From: Porogramme epimiltina
Lineage: Eukaryota > Basidiomycota > Agaricomycetes > Polyporales > Polyporaceae
Direction of reading: 5' to 3'
Length of the DNA stretch: 64,000 nucleotides
Assembly: GCA_900155495.1 (NCBI GenBank)
Contig: FTLJ01000449.1
Span: forward strand, 1 to 64,000
A program made the position numbers and the translations under genes. The notes under the pieces are model-generated. The model made no database searches. It was given only the letters and a program-made list of their open reading frames with translations, and was not told where the DNA came from. Of this stretch, positions 1 through 10,187 are shown one piece after another. Positions within the stretch are counted from its first letter, which is position 1. The number at the start of each line of letters is the position of its first letter.

Positions 1-472
1 ATAACATGCTCAGCTGAAAAGCGACGGTGTTGCAGCAGCAATCCGCTGAATTCGATGTCAGCATTTGAGGCTGTGGGAAGGGGGGCATGAAAACGAACCA
101 ACTTGGTCGTTGCATCGATCTCCAGGTGTTTCCGGGGCAAAGTTAGGTACCTGGTCTAGACAGCAGTAAGCCTTTGTGCTCCCCCAACGCTACTCGCACA
201 CGCGAGGTAAGAAGAATCGGACTCACAGTCGTTGTTACAGATCTGGCGTAGCCTTTGGTAGGTCATGCCTATTCTCGGACTCGCAGCATTGGTTTCTGAG
301 GTAGACTGGTGCATAATCTCTGCTCACAGGGTGTTTCTCCAACGACGTCCGTATACCAATCCAGCTGCGAGCTGGCACATGTTGTGTTACCGGCTAACGC
401 GCAAGGCAATTGATATCCAAGGGCGAGAATTAGGATAGGAAGACTCATTTCTAGCAACATTCGCACGCTCAT
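1..472 (-). CDS. Paralogue A of cysteine-rich membrane-protein array (3' part outside window)
   Basis: Exons on the minus strand are 328-472, 227-268, 99-155 and 1-45 (continuing out of the window). The protein starts with a hydrophobic signal peptide, then the family signature CASSQLDWYTDVVGETPC, a TYQRLRQICN motif, a PGDRCNDQV motif and a CCCN cluster. All introns are short GT-AG, and the first three exon lengths (145, 42, 57 nt) match copies B and C exactly, which fixes the start at 472. The homologous stalk, membrane span and tail should lie to the left of position 1. I do not know a function for this family. Secretion or surface exposure is inferred from the signal peptide and paired cysteines. 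Confidence 0.85.
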
Positions 473-565
473 TAGGACTCCAAGTCAAGGTAGCGTGAGA
501 GGGAGGAGGAGAAGGTGGATGCACAGGTTGAAGGAGGAAAGGAATGCACTTCCGCCCCGGCGCCA

Positions 566-574
566 CTTTATGTA
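566..574 (-). promoter_or_regulatory. TATA-like element upstream of copy A
   Basis: Read on the minus strand this is TACATAAAG, about 95 bases upstream of the copy A start codon. The same string recurs at 3999-4007, about 106 bases upstream of copy B. Conservation between the duplicated promoters is the only support. Confidence 0.35.
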
Positions 575-589
575 CCGCCATGGCACTGG

Positions 590-1450
590 GCTGCGCGCCT
601 GGATTCTATCAGAATTCAAGTTTAGTAGGCCAACAGGAACTTCCTGACGCACCGCTGCAGGGCGACTAAGATGACACGTTTCCGAGTCGGGATGACCGGA
701 CGGGCGGTACTACACCGCGCGCCCTCGGAGAGTCGATCGCCTTATTGGATACGTCGAGGACCTCTTGCACATGGCTCCGCCTTCGACAACTCGTTTTCGT
801 GGCCCCTGAGCTCGTGGTACCTATGACGAGGATGGGTGACTGTCTCAAGGCCTGGGCAACGCGATGGTGAAGCCTGAGAACATTGTTCAGACGTCACTAG
901 TCATCAAATTCAATCATGTCCTGATGTCTTCTGTTCGGGCGTCATGCTCGAAGCCGTGCCCGAGTTTCCTTCTCTAAATAGACATGTTTCCCAAGTCTAT
1001 CTCGCGAGAAGGTGCACGGCCTACCGTTGGGATAGAGACGAGCTTCGACCGGGGAGGAGCTACAACCCGTTACATTTGCAGGCTCGGAACGGCCATCTCT
1101 GGCTCACTAGAATAAGAGGGACATGTGCAAGTCAACGCAAGGTACTTCCGGTCTTCCTCGTCCGGACGGCAGGGATAGCGCCATGGTGACCCCTTGACAG
1201 TGACAGAGAGTGAGTTAATTGGGAGCGTGATTTGCAGCCTGCAATCGAAATTCCATTTCAGGCAGTACATACACAGTCACAGCTTTTTCCAGGAACCCAC
1301 TTACTAGAGAGCTCGTTCGGTGCCCACCCGTTGGCGAGTACTACAACGCAGGATAGGGCCGGGAAGCACAAGCTCACGTAGGCGCTTTCAAGTTTGAACA
1401 CAACTAGGACATGCTTAGCGCTCATGTGTCAGGTGATGTGCTGACCAACA
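590..1450. repeat. Segmental duplicate, left copy (partner 4000-4950)
   Basis: Shared strings include the region around 780-835 against 4215-4290, and 1290-1380 against 4735-4840, in the same order and orientation. The offset is about 3.42 kb, equal to the distance between the start codons of copies A and B (472 and 3893). The duplicated unit therefore included gene and upstream region together. Divergence is substantial, so the event is not recent. Confidence 0.6.
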
Positions 1451-2151
1451 AAGCCCTCAACAAAGTTGTGAATTGTGCTGAACAGTGAACACCCGCATTA
1501 ACCGACCATGGTGGCATTTGAATGAGCCAACGATTGGGAGTGCAGACCGCCGAAACTTGACAGGATACACTCATATGTACGCGTGTTGATCAGATCGTAT
1601 TCAAGCCCGGAGCCGTCTTGCTGAATATGAGATCACCCGTTCTCGGATGATTACAAGTGGCTAAGATGCATTGCAAACGAAAGGGGTTCCAGTACAACGT
1701 GTCCTTTACTCTTCACATTCGATTATGCCAAGTGTACACAAAGAACGACAGTCATGACCGCCTTTATGGTGTTCGGTGTCCAGAACATGTCCAGATCGCA
1801 GCACCAGAACTCATGAGAGGCTGGCACTTCGCTTTTGCTGCTAGCAAGTATTTCCGAAAATAACGCCATGTAATCACATACCACCTATTGTAACAAAGTT
1901 GTGTCCAGTCGAAAGAAAAAGACGACGGCGAAGTGCCCACATGCCAGTGTCACTGGGCATAACCATCAGCTAATGTCGACATAACCGTGTAAAACGGCCT
2001 AGCCCACCTTCCGTCCACCTCCCGAAGGCGGATGTTCCCCAGGGGACCCAGTCTCGTACACCCCCTCTAAGTCGGAGTTGGAAGAGTGTACTGCGGGTAG
2101 GAAGGCGTCATCCAAAATTCTTCGCCCTACAGGCGAAACGCTGCCCCGCAT

Positions 2152-3893
2152 CTATGCCTCATACGTCGGCGGCAGTCCACCGGCGGATGACGAATAAACG
2201 GGCGCAGCCGCCGGCCCGCCATCTGCGTGTCGAAGTTGATCCTCTTTCAAGGAAAGAGTATCGTACAAGGAGGGGTCCTTAGAGGTCAGGATGACCGCCT
2301 GATTGCTTCCACCCGAGGCTGATGTGCCTAGTATATGGTATGACATCAGATACAATGCAGACCTTACTGGCGTACGTTACATACCTGATACCGCAAAACC
2401 TGACATTGGAATCGCGCCACCTGTCATGTGAAGCCCTTCGAGCAGATTGGTAGCTCGGTTTTGCGGCGTATAACTCGAAACGACCATGTTGCTCAGTTTA
2501 CGAGCCCGCCAACAAAGGAGTACAATGGCGCCGAGGGCGATTGAACCCGCTCCCCCGACGACGGTGCCGACAATTACACTAGTATTTGGATGTCTCTTGA
2601 AATCAGAGGTATTGGCATTAGGGGTTCGGGTTACGCCACTACCAATGTTATTAGTGGCGCTCTATTGAATCAGAGAATTAGCGCGAATAGAAATAGTGTG
2701 TTCGAGCAAGTTAATGACCTGAGGCTGTTGACTCTCGGATGTGATGGTAGGTGCTGCTAGAGCTACAGTCGATTCGGGTGAACTGGATGTCGGAGAGGGA
2801 ATGAACGCCGTTGCATGAGAGATCTGATTGGAGCAGTGTGTAAAGGTGTTATTATTGTATGCAGCGTGTACCTCTTCCGCGGTCTCTTTGACAAATACAC
2901 TTTGAGAAGGGGGCAGAAGGTAAGTAGGCCTGCGATAATTATAGCTTTACAAGAAAAGCGTACTAAAACCTGGATGAATCAGATACTTTAGTTCGGGTGA
3001 GAACGGGATAGCGCGATAGACACGTGCCAAGATCCATCAGGCCACCCGCCATAGTCTATAAAGTCTAAGTGAATGTTTTCATTACAGGCAGCTGCTTGAA
3101 TTTCGTTTGGTAGCCTAGCACGGTCAATCATTATGACATTAGTAGGATGACTAGGCCTTGTGTGCAAAACTTACGATTTATTCATCCCAGCACCACAACT
3201 ACCTCCAGGATAGGGCTGTTTGTAGATAGAGTAAGCACCTACACCTGAGTAGGCCGCACTGGTTGAGTATAGTCGAACATCCGGATTGAAAAAGGAAGCA
3301 AACCTGCGTCTATGCCGGCGTCGATATATCCGGCTTTTTCGAGATACTGGCAACTTTCCAGATAGAGATTAGTTCAGGTCAACAAACGACCTCGTCTTCT
3401 TTCAACTCACTTCATACACATCATGCTCAGCTGGAAAGCGACAATATTGCAACAGCAATCCGCTGAATCAGTTGTGAGCAGTCGAAGGGATGGGAACGAG
3501 TGTATGAAAACGAACAAACTTGATCATCGCATCGATCTCCAGGTGCGGACGGGGCGAACTTGGGCACATAGTCTATACCGTGAAACACAAAAATAAGCTC
3601 TTGCATTTTCCCCAAACTATTTGCACACACGAGGCGAGTACTCACAATCGTTGTTGCAGATCCGGCGTAGCCTTTGGTAGGTCATGCCTGTTCTCGGATC
3701 CACAGCATTGGCGTGCAAGGCGGACGGGCGTGTATAATACACACTCACAGGGTGTTTCTCCAACGACGCTTGTATACCAATCCAGTTGCGAGCTGGCACA
3801 TGTTGTGTTGCCGGGTAAGGCGCGAGGTACCTGATGTCCGATGGCGAGAGTTAACGTTGGGATACTTATTTCTAATAAAGCCCACAGGATCAT
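2152..3893 (-). CDS. Paralogue B of cysteine-rich membrane-protein array (complete, 11 exons)
   Basis: Exons: 3749-3893, 3646-3687, 3516-3572, 3411-3462, 3304-3353, 3175-3244, 3028-3114, 2964-2969, 2719-2899, 2385-2661, 2152-2327, giving 380 residues in one frame. Order along the protein: signal peptide, CASSQLDWYTSVVGETPC signature, CCCN cluster, several spaced cysteines, a FTHC motif, a Ser/Thr/Pro-rich stalk, one membrane span rich in Gly and Val followed by basic residues (WRARK), and a tail ending in LPPTYEA. The tail matches a PPxY motif, known to bind WW domains such as those of Rsp5/Nedd4 ubiquitin ligases; its role here is inferred. Exon 8 is only 6 nt. The donor after exon 7 reads GC rather than GT. 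Function unknown. Confidence 0.85.
2964..2969 (-). other. 6-nt microexon of copy B
   Basis: GTTTTA lies between an AG acceptor and a GT donor. Including it joins the upstream TG and the downstream TGTATTT into one frame that encodes Trp-Phe-Tyr-Val. Equivalent microexons occur at the same place in copies C, D and E. Confidence 0.75.
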
Positions 3894-5207
3894 GGGGATT
3901 CTGATCAAGGCGTAGCAAGAAATAGAAGCCGAGAGGAGGTGAAAAAAGGGGGAGGTGTGTGCACCGGAAGAGTGAGGCACGCTTTCGTCTTCACGCTACT
4001 TTATGTACCACCAGTAGCCTCAGCGTCTGCGCTGTTGGATATGGCCAGAATTGAGAGCGAGATCGAATTGACCAACAAGAACACACTAACGCACTGCTTC
4101 AGGGAGACTTAGTCGACGTGTTTCAAAGCCCCTTTAACGACTCGAAACCAGTGTGACCCCACGCGCTCTGGATGAGTCGATCATCTTGTTGGGTTGGTTG
4201 AGAGCCCTCGCGTACGGCTCCACCTTCGGCGGCGCAATTTCGCTGCCCTTGAGCTTGTGGTCCCTGTAGCGAGGATGAATGATTGTCCCAGGCCCCGAGA
4301 AACATCGTGGTGGGACCTGGGAGCATCTTCTAGGAGTCCCCTCTTACGAGTTTCCATAATGTCTGAACGAGTTCTTCTAGGGCATCGTGCTCGGAACAGC
4401 ACTTGAGCTTCTTTCTCTGAAGAGATGAGTTCACAGAGTTTTGCAAGAGGGTGTATTTCCAGCCATTTGACCGGAGACGAGCTTAGCCTGAAGACGAGCT
4501 TGAACCGGAGGTGAGCTACAATCCGCTACGCTTGCAAACTGCGTCTGAGGTTCGAAACGAGGGGATAATGGGTAAGTAAACATGAGAACGTTTCCGGCGC
4601 GCCCCATCAGGATGGTAGTGATAACGTCATGATTGACCATTGACAGGGAGTTGCCCTTGGGGCGCGACTCGTAACGCGCAACCGAACTCCGATCTATATA
4701 AACGCAGTTACGCAGCTTGAGTATCTTTAGGCTGTGTCCGGTAACCCACTTACCAGAGTTAGAGCTTATTAGACGCCTTTTTGTTGGCGAGTGCAACGCA
4801 GGATGTATGAAGGGCAGTAAAGCACAAGCTTGTGTTGAACGCAAGACGATAGACGTCTTGAAGACGAGTCCACCCGCCGAGTCGCGTGTGAGGTTGTCCA
4901 CTGGGCCCCAGTTAGCGCACATGGGTCAGGTGACATGCTGACTAACAATACTACTGCATTACGACGTTTCAATGTTTGAAACGATCCACTAGTACAACTC
5001 ACCGCCGGGAAGTGGGGCTCATATATGGGGCTGTTCGACCCTCTTCAGGCTTTGTACTAAATATAATACAGGGGAGGTTGAACAGACTCAACGCCCACAT
5101 TTCGGTGCCCTCACAAGCTCAGTTTTTTGAACATACTGTATTACTACATTGTAACATAGATGATGACGTCCAGCCCGCCAGTTTCGATTTTGTGCACCAG
5201 ATGATAG
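3894..5207. other. Intergenic, between copies B and C
   Basis: About 4000-4950 is the right member of the segmental duplication described at 590-1450. A TATA-like TACATAAAG (minus strand) lies at 3999-4007. The 163-codon minus-strand frame at 4431-4922 is not preserved in the duplicate, so I do not call it a gene. Confidence 0.5.
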
Positions 5208-6681
5208 TCAGGAAATGCCATACACCGTACTCTGGGATTTGTCAACTCTCGAGACAGTGGTACTTGTCAGGCGGGTTTTCTGCCAACGTAAGAATGCTAC
5301 AACGCCGAGTACGACCAGGCCCACGCCAGCGACGACACTACCGATGAGTACTCCGATAATTGTGCCGTGGCTGACCCCTGTAGGACTTGAGACGGCCGAA
5401 GTGTCTTTAACGGAGGTTTGAGCGGGATTTCTTACGCTAAACGGTGATATCAGTATAGACGTACGAACGACTCCCATTACTCACTTGGACGCTAAGGTTC
5501 CACTAGCACCGTCTGTGTAGAAGCTTGATGCCGTGCTTGACGTTGTCGTTAGCTTGGTCGGGGAAAGTTGGTTAGGGCAATGTGTAAATGTGTCATTGCT
5601 GACAGCGTGGTCTTTCTCTGAGTTTTCTTTCCAATACACACTTGATGAAAGAGGAAGAACACAGTTGAATTGGTTGTATAGTGGGGACCGGCAATTACCT
5701 ACTAGTACCTATCCATATTATGTTTAACACGATTCATCCGGCTCTCACGTGGAATGTACATACCAAGCACCGTCGGGCCAACCACTGTAGAGCGTATCGT
5801 CTAACCTTATGTTCTTGTTACAGACAGCGATTTGAATGTCGGCGGGTAGGCTGCCATGCAAATAAATGTGTAAGAATCCGCCATTGTAAATTGACATGAG
5901 ACATGGTAGGCAAACAAAAACAACTTGACTCACGAGTTGTTTTTCCCAGCGCCACAATTACTCCTATACTCGGTGTATGTTCCTGGTGCTGCAGCCCAAT
6001 AGCTTGAGCACAATAAATGGCGTCTCGCACTAATGATGGAACGAACGCGCGTCTATACCAGCGGGGATGTTGCCTGGCTGTGTAAGGTGTTGACAGCTAC
6101 ACAGACAGAGTGAGAGTCAATACCGGAGTGGGAGCGAGATTTGCCTCGTGTGTACTAAATACTCACTTCATGCATAGCATACTCAGTATGAACGATATGG
6201 TGTTGCAACAACATTCGGCTGCACCGAGCGTAAGCATTCTTTAACACGGCACAAGCGCGGAAGGATTCACGAAATTGCTCGGTACATTTATCACCTGGAG
6301 CACTTGAGTCAAGTAGAGGCAGCTGGTCTGGAAACTAATTGTGAGTATCAAGAACGTCGCATAGGGCATGAGGTTTTCCCTCCATGCTCTATGCTCCGTG
6401 TTCTAGTAAATGTGGCGTACTTACAATCACTGTTGCATATTTGGCGCAGTCTCTGGTAGGTTGAGCCTTACCCGCATATGCATACCAATCAGTCGTTAGA
6501 TATAGTGACCCTTTCACGCAGAGGTAAACAACCTACAAGGTGTTTCCCCTACTACGCTTGTATACCAATCCAGTTGTGAGCTTGCGCATGTTGTAGTATC
6601 ACCGTTTGTCCACGGTCTTCGCAGAATCAAGTGGAGAACAAGGGCGACTAGACATTTGTTCAGGAGAATATAGACGCACAT
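5208..6681 (-). pseudogene. Paralogue C of the array, probably decaying
   Basis: Exons homologous to the other copies: 6537-6681, 6425-6466, 6271-6327, 6167-6218, 6047-6096, about 5934-6002, 5764-5850, 5703-5708, 5485-5640, 5208-5436. Lengths of exons 1-5, 7 and 8 equal those of copy B. Exon 6 has only 69 nt up to the available AG acceptor, where 70 are needed to hold the frame, so the coding total is one base short of a multiple of three. The frames before and after both keep family motifs (LDWYTSVVGETPC; YWKEN then FTHC). The last exon has a membrane span (IIGVLIGSVVAG) but stops 25 or so residues later, and no PPxY tail is found. Either a non-AG acceptor is used or the copy is a recent pseudogene. 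Confidence 0.65.
5703..5708 (-). other. 6-nt microexon of copy C
   Basis: GTACTA sits between ATAG and GTAGGT. With it, the flanking exons read Trp-Tyr-Tyr-Val-Tyr, matching copies B, D and E. Confidence 0.7.
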
Positions 6682-7188
6682 CGAAATAGCGATCTCTGGG
6701 GAGTGCGGTGGGTTAGTTGAGACAGTGGACCTTTGTATAAATGAGATTTCAGAAGACGGACCAAACATCGCATCCCAGATGATGCTTCAACTGAGGGGAT
6801 TTACGGTGACCGAAATCGTGCATAGCTACGATCACGATTAGAACACGAAGCAAGACACCGAAGAATGGGAGCATAGGTACTGCTCTGAGGGATCTTCAGC
6901 GTTGCTGTCCATTGAAACGTTAAATACGTGTTTGAGAGCTGAGATGGATCTCCGAAGGGATCGTATTGTTCAGAATGATGACACCACATTAAGTTCATTA
7001 TTCCGTTCATGTCGATGGCGAACTTGTTGCGGGTGGCTAAAATCATCATCGCGGAGATGCCCAACAGTTTACCTACTTCGATTACGTGAGTGCCAACCAA
7101 ACGACGTTGGGTGTAAAGTGCGCAAAGTGAACATAGGATTAGATTAAGCTAAACACCAGAACATAAAAAAACAGGGTCCCTTGGTCCG
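6682..7188. other. Intergenic, between copies C and D
   Basis: Upstream region of copy C. A 99-codon minus-strand frame at 6801-7100 has no recognisable motif. I see nothing else. Confidence 0.4.
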
Positions 7189-9325
7189 TCAACCTATCAC
7201 TTGGCTCGTCTTCTCGTCGAACCTTTGTGGAACGAGTGGCGCTGAAAGGTCCTGCTCGGACATCGCCACATCTGAGCCCGGACCTGAAAAAGCTTCCGAA
7301 GGGGCAACTGAATGCACCCCTGAATTGTCACTTGGGTATGTAGCTACGGTCGAGGGTGGGGGACGGCGCCAAGATTCGTACGCGGGAGGGAGGCGACCCG
7401 ACCCTGAGCGGACGAGCTCGGCTACCGGCCCCCCATCGACATGGCGGTACGCATCTTCTTCGGACGCGAAGGGATCGTGCGAAGTTGGGGTGTGCGGCCT
7501 CGGCGTTGTTACGTCGCTGTTGGAGTACGCCATAGGGGCCGTGGCATAGCCATCATAACGGTATCGAGCTACGACCTGTAGTCAGCACCGCACTACAATG
7601 CCCCCCAGAAGATCTGTCGAGCTACACACCTTCCTGGCCGAAGCCGACAGGGGTTGCTGCCGCATCCATAAACCGTCCACCTTCAGGATAGGTGCGCTGC
7701 CTCATAAGGCCTTGTGGGTCAAGCACAGCATCTTGGTCGACGTCGCTGTGCTGAGTGCGTTTCCCCGGGTTTCTCCGCGACCGCCAGCAGAAGAACGCGA
7801 TGGCGCCAATGACGAAGAAAGCAGCACCCCCAACTACGCCCCCGACGATCGCAGAGAGGTTTGAGTGGCTCCCTGAGTTTGTGGTCGCGGGAGGGTCGGT
7901 CGTGAGGTCTTTTCCAGCAGTCTGAGTCGCGCTACCGACGTCACTGCTGGCCCCAATCATGGTTTGACTGCCTCCGTTGTCGTTGATGGCCCCCGCTCCA
8001 CTTGTGCCGAGTGGTGCGCTAGTGGACTGGGTTGACTGAGTGTTGCTGCTACTGCTGCTGCTCTGTGTAGCGGGCGACGACGAGGGTCCTTGACTGGTGG
8101 TGCCTACGGAACTGCTCGTAGTCGTAGTCTTTTTGAAAAAAAAAAGTCACAAGTCAGAGCGGTCTCAGATATGCAATGTATTGGATACTCACAGTGCCCT
8201 GGGCCTGTACAATGGTAGTCGCAACGCTCGTCGAACTACTAGACGAGGTGGAAGTCGACGAGGTTGTGGTGCTCGTAGTGGAGATTTGATTAGGACAGTG
8301 GGTGAATATGTTGTTATTCGTCGCAGCGTCCCGCATTGCCGTGTTTTCCTTTGTCCACACACTTCAAACTGTCAGATGACAGGTGTCCAGGGTGGAGAAG
8401 GATCCACTTACTAGTACCTGCACGCATTATGGAATGTTAAGCAATGGAGATCGAACACCCATGCAGTATCCACTCACCAATCCCCAGTCGTCTCCCAGCC
8501 GGTGTATATGCCGTTGTCTATCCGGATGTCTTTGTTACAAACAGCTTGCTGTATAGCATCCGGAAGCCTAGTAATAACGGTCAGATTCGATACACCTCTC
8601 CTTAGACCTTCATTAGAGACTGACTTGTCCACAACGCCAGCCCCGCAAGATCCTCTGTAGACATCATACGACCCTTTCGCTGAAAGAAAACAGTTCATAA
8701 GAATTTCATACCAAGGACGAGTTCGCTCTTTAGGACACGTACGAGCATCAATGCCAGCGCCAATATTACCGGGCACAGTGAGACGCTGGCAACTGCGTGC
8801 ATCGTGAGATGAGAAGACCGGCGGGAGCACAACAGAACATAGAACTCACTTCAAGCACAGCATGCTCAGGTGGAACGCAGCAAGGTTACAACAGCATGCG
8901 GCTGTGAGAAGCGTTCAGCGATGAAATCAAGTAAACACAATGCAACGATATTGGACGCACAGACTTGGTCGTTGCATCGATCTCCAGGAGGGGGCGTAGT
9001 AAGGGTGGGCACTTCATCTATCATGGGAACCCGAATATCAGCTGGATTTCTTACGATATCGCGGGTGGCGGAGAGAAGTAGCTCACAGTCGCTGTTGCAG
9101 ATCTGACGCAACCTCTGATACGTCGCACCTGAATAGGAGTGAGTATCGAGCAAGACAGACACAACGGATGAGCTCACATGGAGTTTCCCCAACCACATTT
9201 GTGTACCAATCCAATTGCGAGCTCGCACATGTGGTGTTCCCAGCTGCGCTTGTGAAGGGAATCTGAAGAAGTAGCGCTGGAACAAGTAGAGCCAGGCCAA
9301 TGCGGCGCTGCTTTCGCGAGCCCAT
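7189..9325 (-). CDS. Paralogue D of cysteine-rich membrane-protein array (complete, 11 exons)
   Basis: Exons: 9178-9325, 9087-9128, 8961-9017, 8850-8901, 8743-8792, 8625-8679, 8478-8567, 8412-8417, 8193-8361, 7628-8128, 7189-7575, giving 518 residues. The start at 9325 opens with a basic residue stretch and a leucine-rich signal peptide before CASSQLDWYTNVVGETPC. The ectodomain carries the same cysteine pattern as B. The stalk is a long Ser/Thr/Gln-rich low-complexity region. A membrane span (IVGGVVGGAAFFVIGAIAF) is followed by WRSRR, consistent with an outside-to-inside orientation. The roughly 190-residue tail contains DGGP followed by LPPAYESW, a PPxY motif. The tail is much longer than in B, so cytoplasmic function may differ between copies. 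Function unknown; a sensor or adhesin role would be inference only. Confidence 0.85.
8412..8417 (-). other. 6-nt microexon of copy D
   Basis: GTACTA lies between GCAG and GTAAGT. It joins exons 7 and 9 in frame. Confidence 0.75.
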
Positions 9326-10187
9326 CTGGAATCCCCGGGTCAGAACGCGTGAAGGAGGAAAAGGAGTGTAGGGCAGCTCCGAGACGGAGAGAAGGGAGGC
9401 AGAAAGAGTGCAAGGGGGGTGGGGAGGCAAGGCCGAGGGGATGTCGAGGCTCCCCCCCGGCAATAGGTCGAACCGCTCCTCCTGACCGACAGGGCATCAT
9501 ACATCATGATGTACCTCACCTAGGGGCACTTCGCATCGCGCAGTCCAATGCCTCTCCATATGACCGCGGTCCTGCGCCAATTCTGAACGGTCTCAACGAT
9601 CCGACGTCAACGCTCGTGGTGGTCCATGGCGCCTTCAAGGTGGCAATGGATTGAAGCAACGCTCATATAGCGATGTTAGGCGACCTCAGATCTGTGCGCG
9701 AGGCGGCAAATGATGGGTGGGAGTGGAGAAGAGGAAGGAGGGAGGATGATGATGATGATCAGCCGAGCACACTCGCCACCGTCAGAAGCACGGTCAAAGT
9801 CAGGTCCGGATTCGGACGGGCCGCCCGATCCCCCGCACCACATATAGTAATCCGGTGCCACCGTGGGAGCAGGACGCACCCGGGGCTCAACAGAGGTTGA
9901 AACTCATCAGACAAGCACTTGCGCCCAGACACTGTCAACTGTCCATAGTCCGAGTAAGTCTGCGTCTATCAAAGGAATGAATGTTGTATGTGTTCCTATA
10001 CTACGAAAAAATCTACAGATGTAAGGATCAGTATGTGTACAAGCCCGACGTGGGACGGGTATTCCGCGTAAAAAGACAGCCTCCAGAAGCTCACTAAGGA
10101 AGAAGAAAACTAAAGTAACAAAAGTTGTCGAGAAGTCCGAGACGCACGCGGGCATACCCAGCAAAGCACAGCACTCCAAGGCACGGC
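9326..10187. other. Intergenic, between copies D and E
   Basis: Upstream region of copy D. A short (GAT)n run lies near 9747-9763. No gene seen. Confidence 0.45.

Larger units (their letters stand above)
473..2151. other. Intergenic, between copies A and B
   Basis: The first half (about 590-1450) is the diverged duplicate of 4000-4950 upstream of copy B. No reading frame is convincingly shared between the two duplicates, although a short minus-strand stretch near 1070-1270 and its partner in 4431-4922 keep a few similar residues. I see no gene in the rest. Confidence 0.5.

Noticed and set aside
4431..4922. 163-codon minus-strand frame
   Set aside because: Not preserved in the duplicated partner at 950-1450; no motif.
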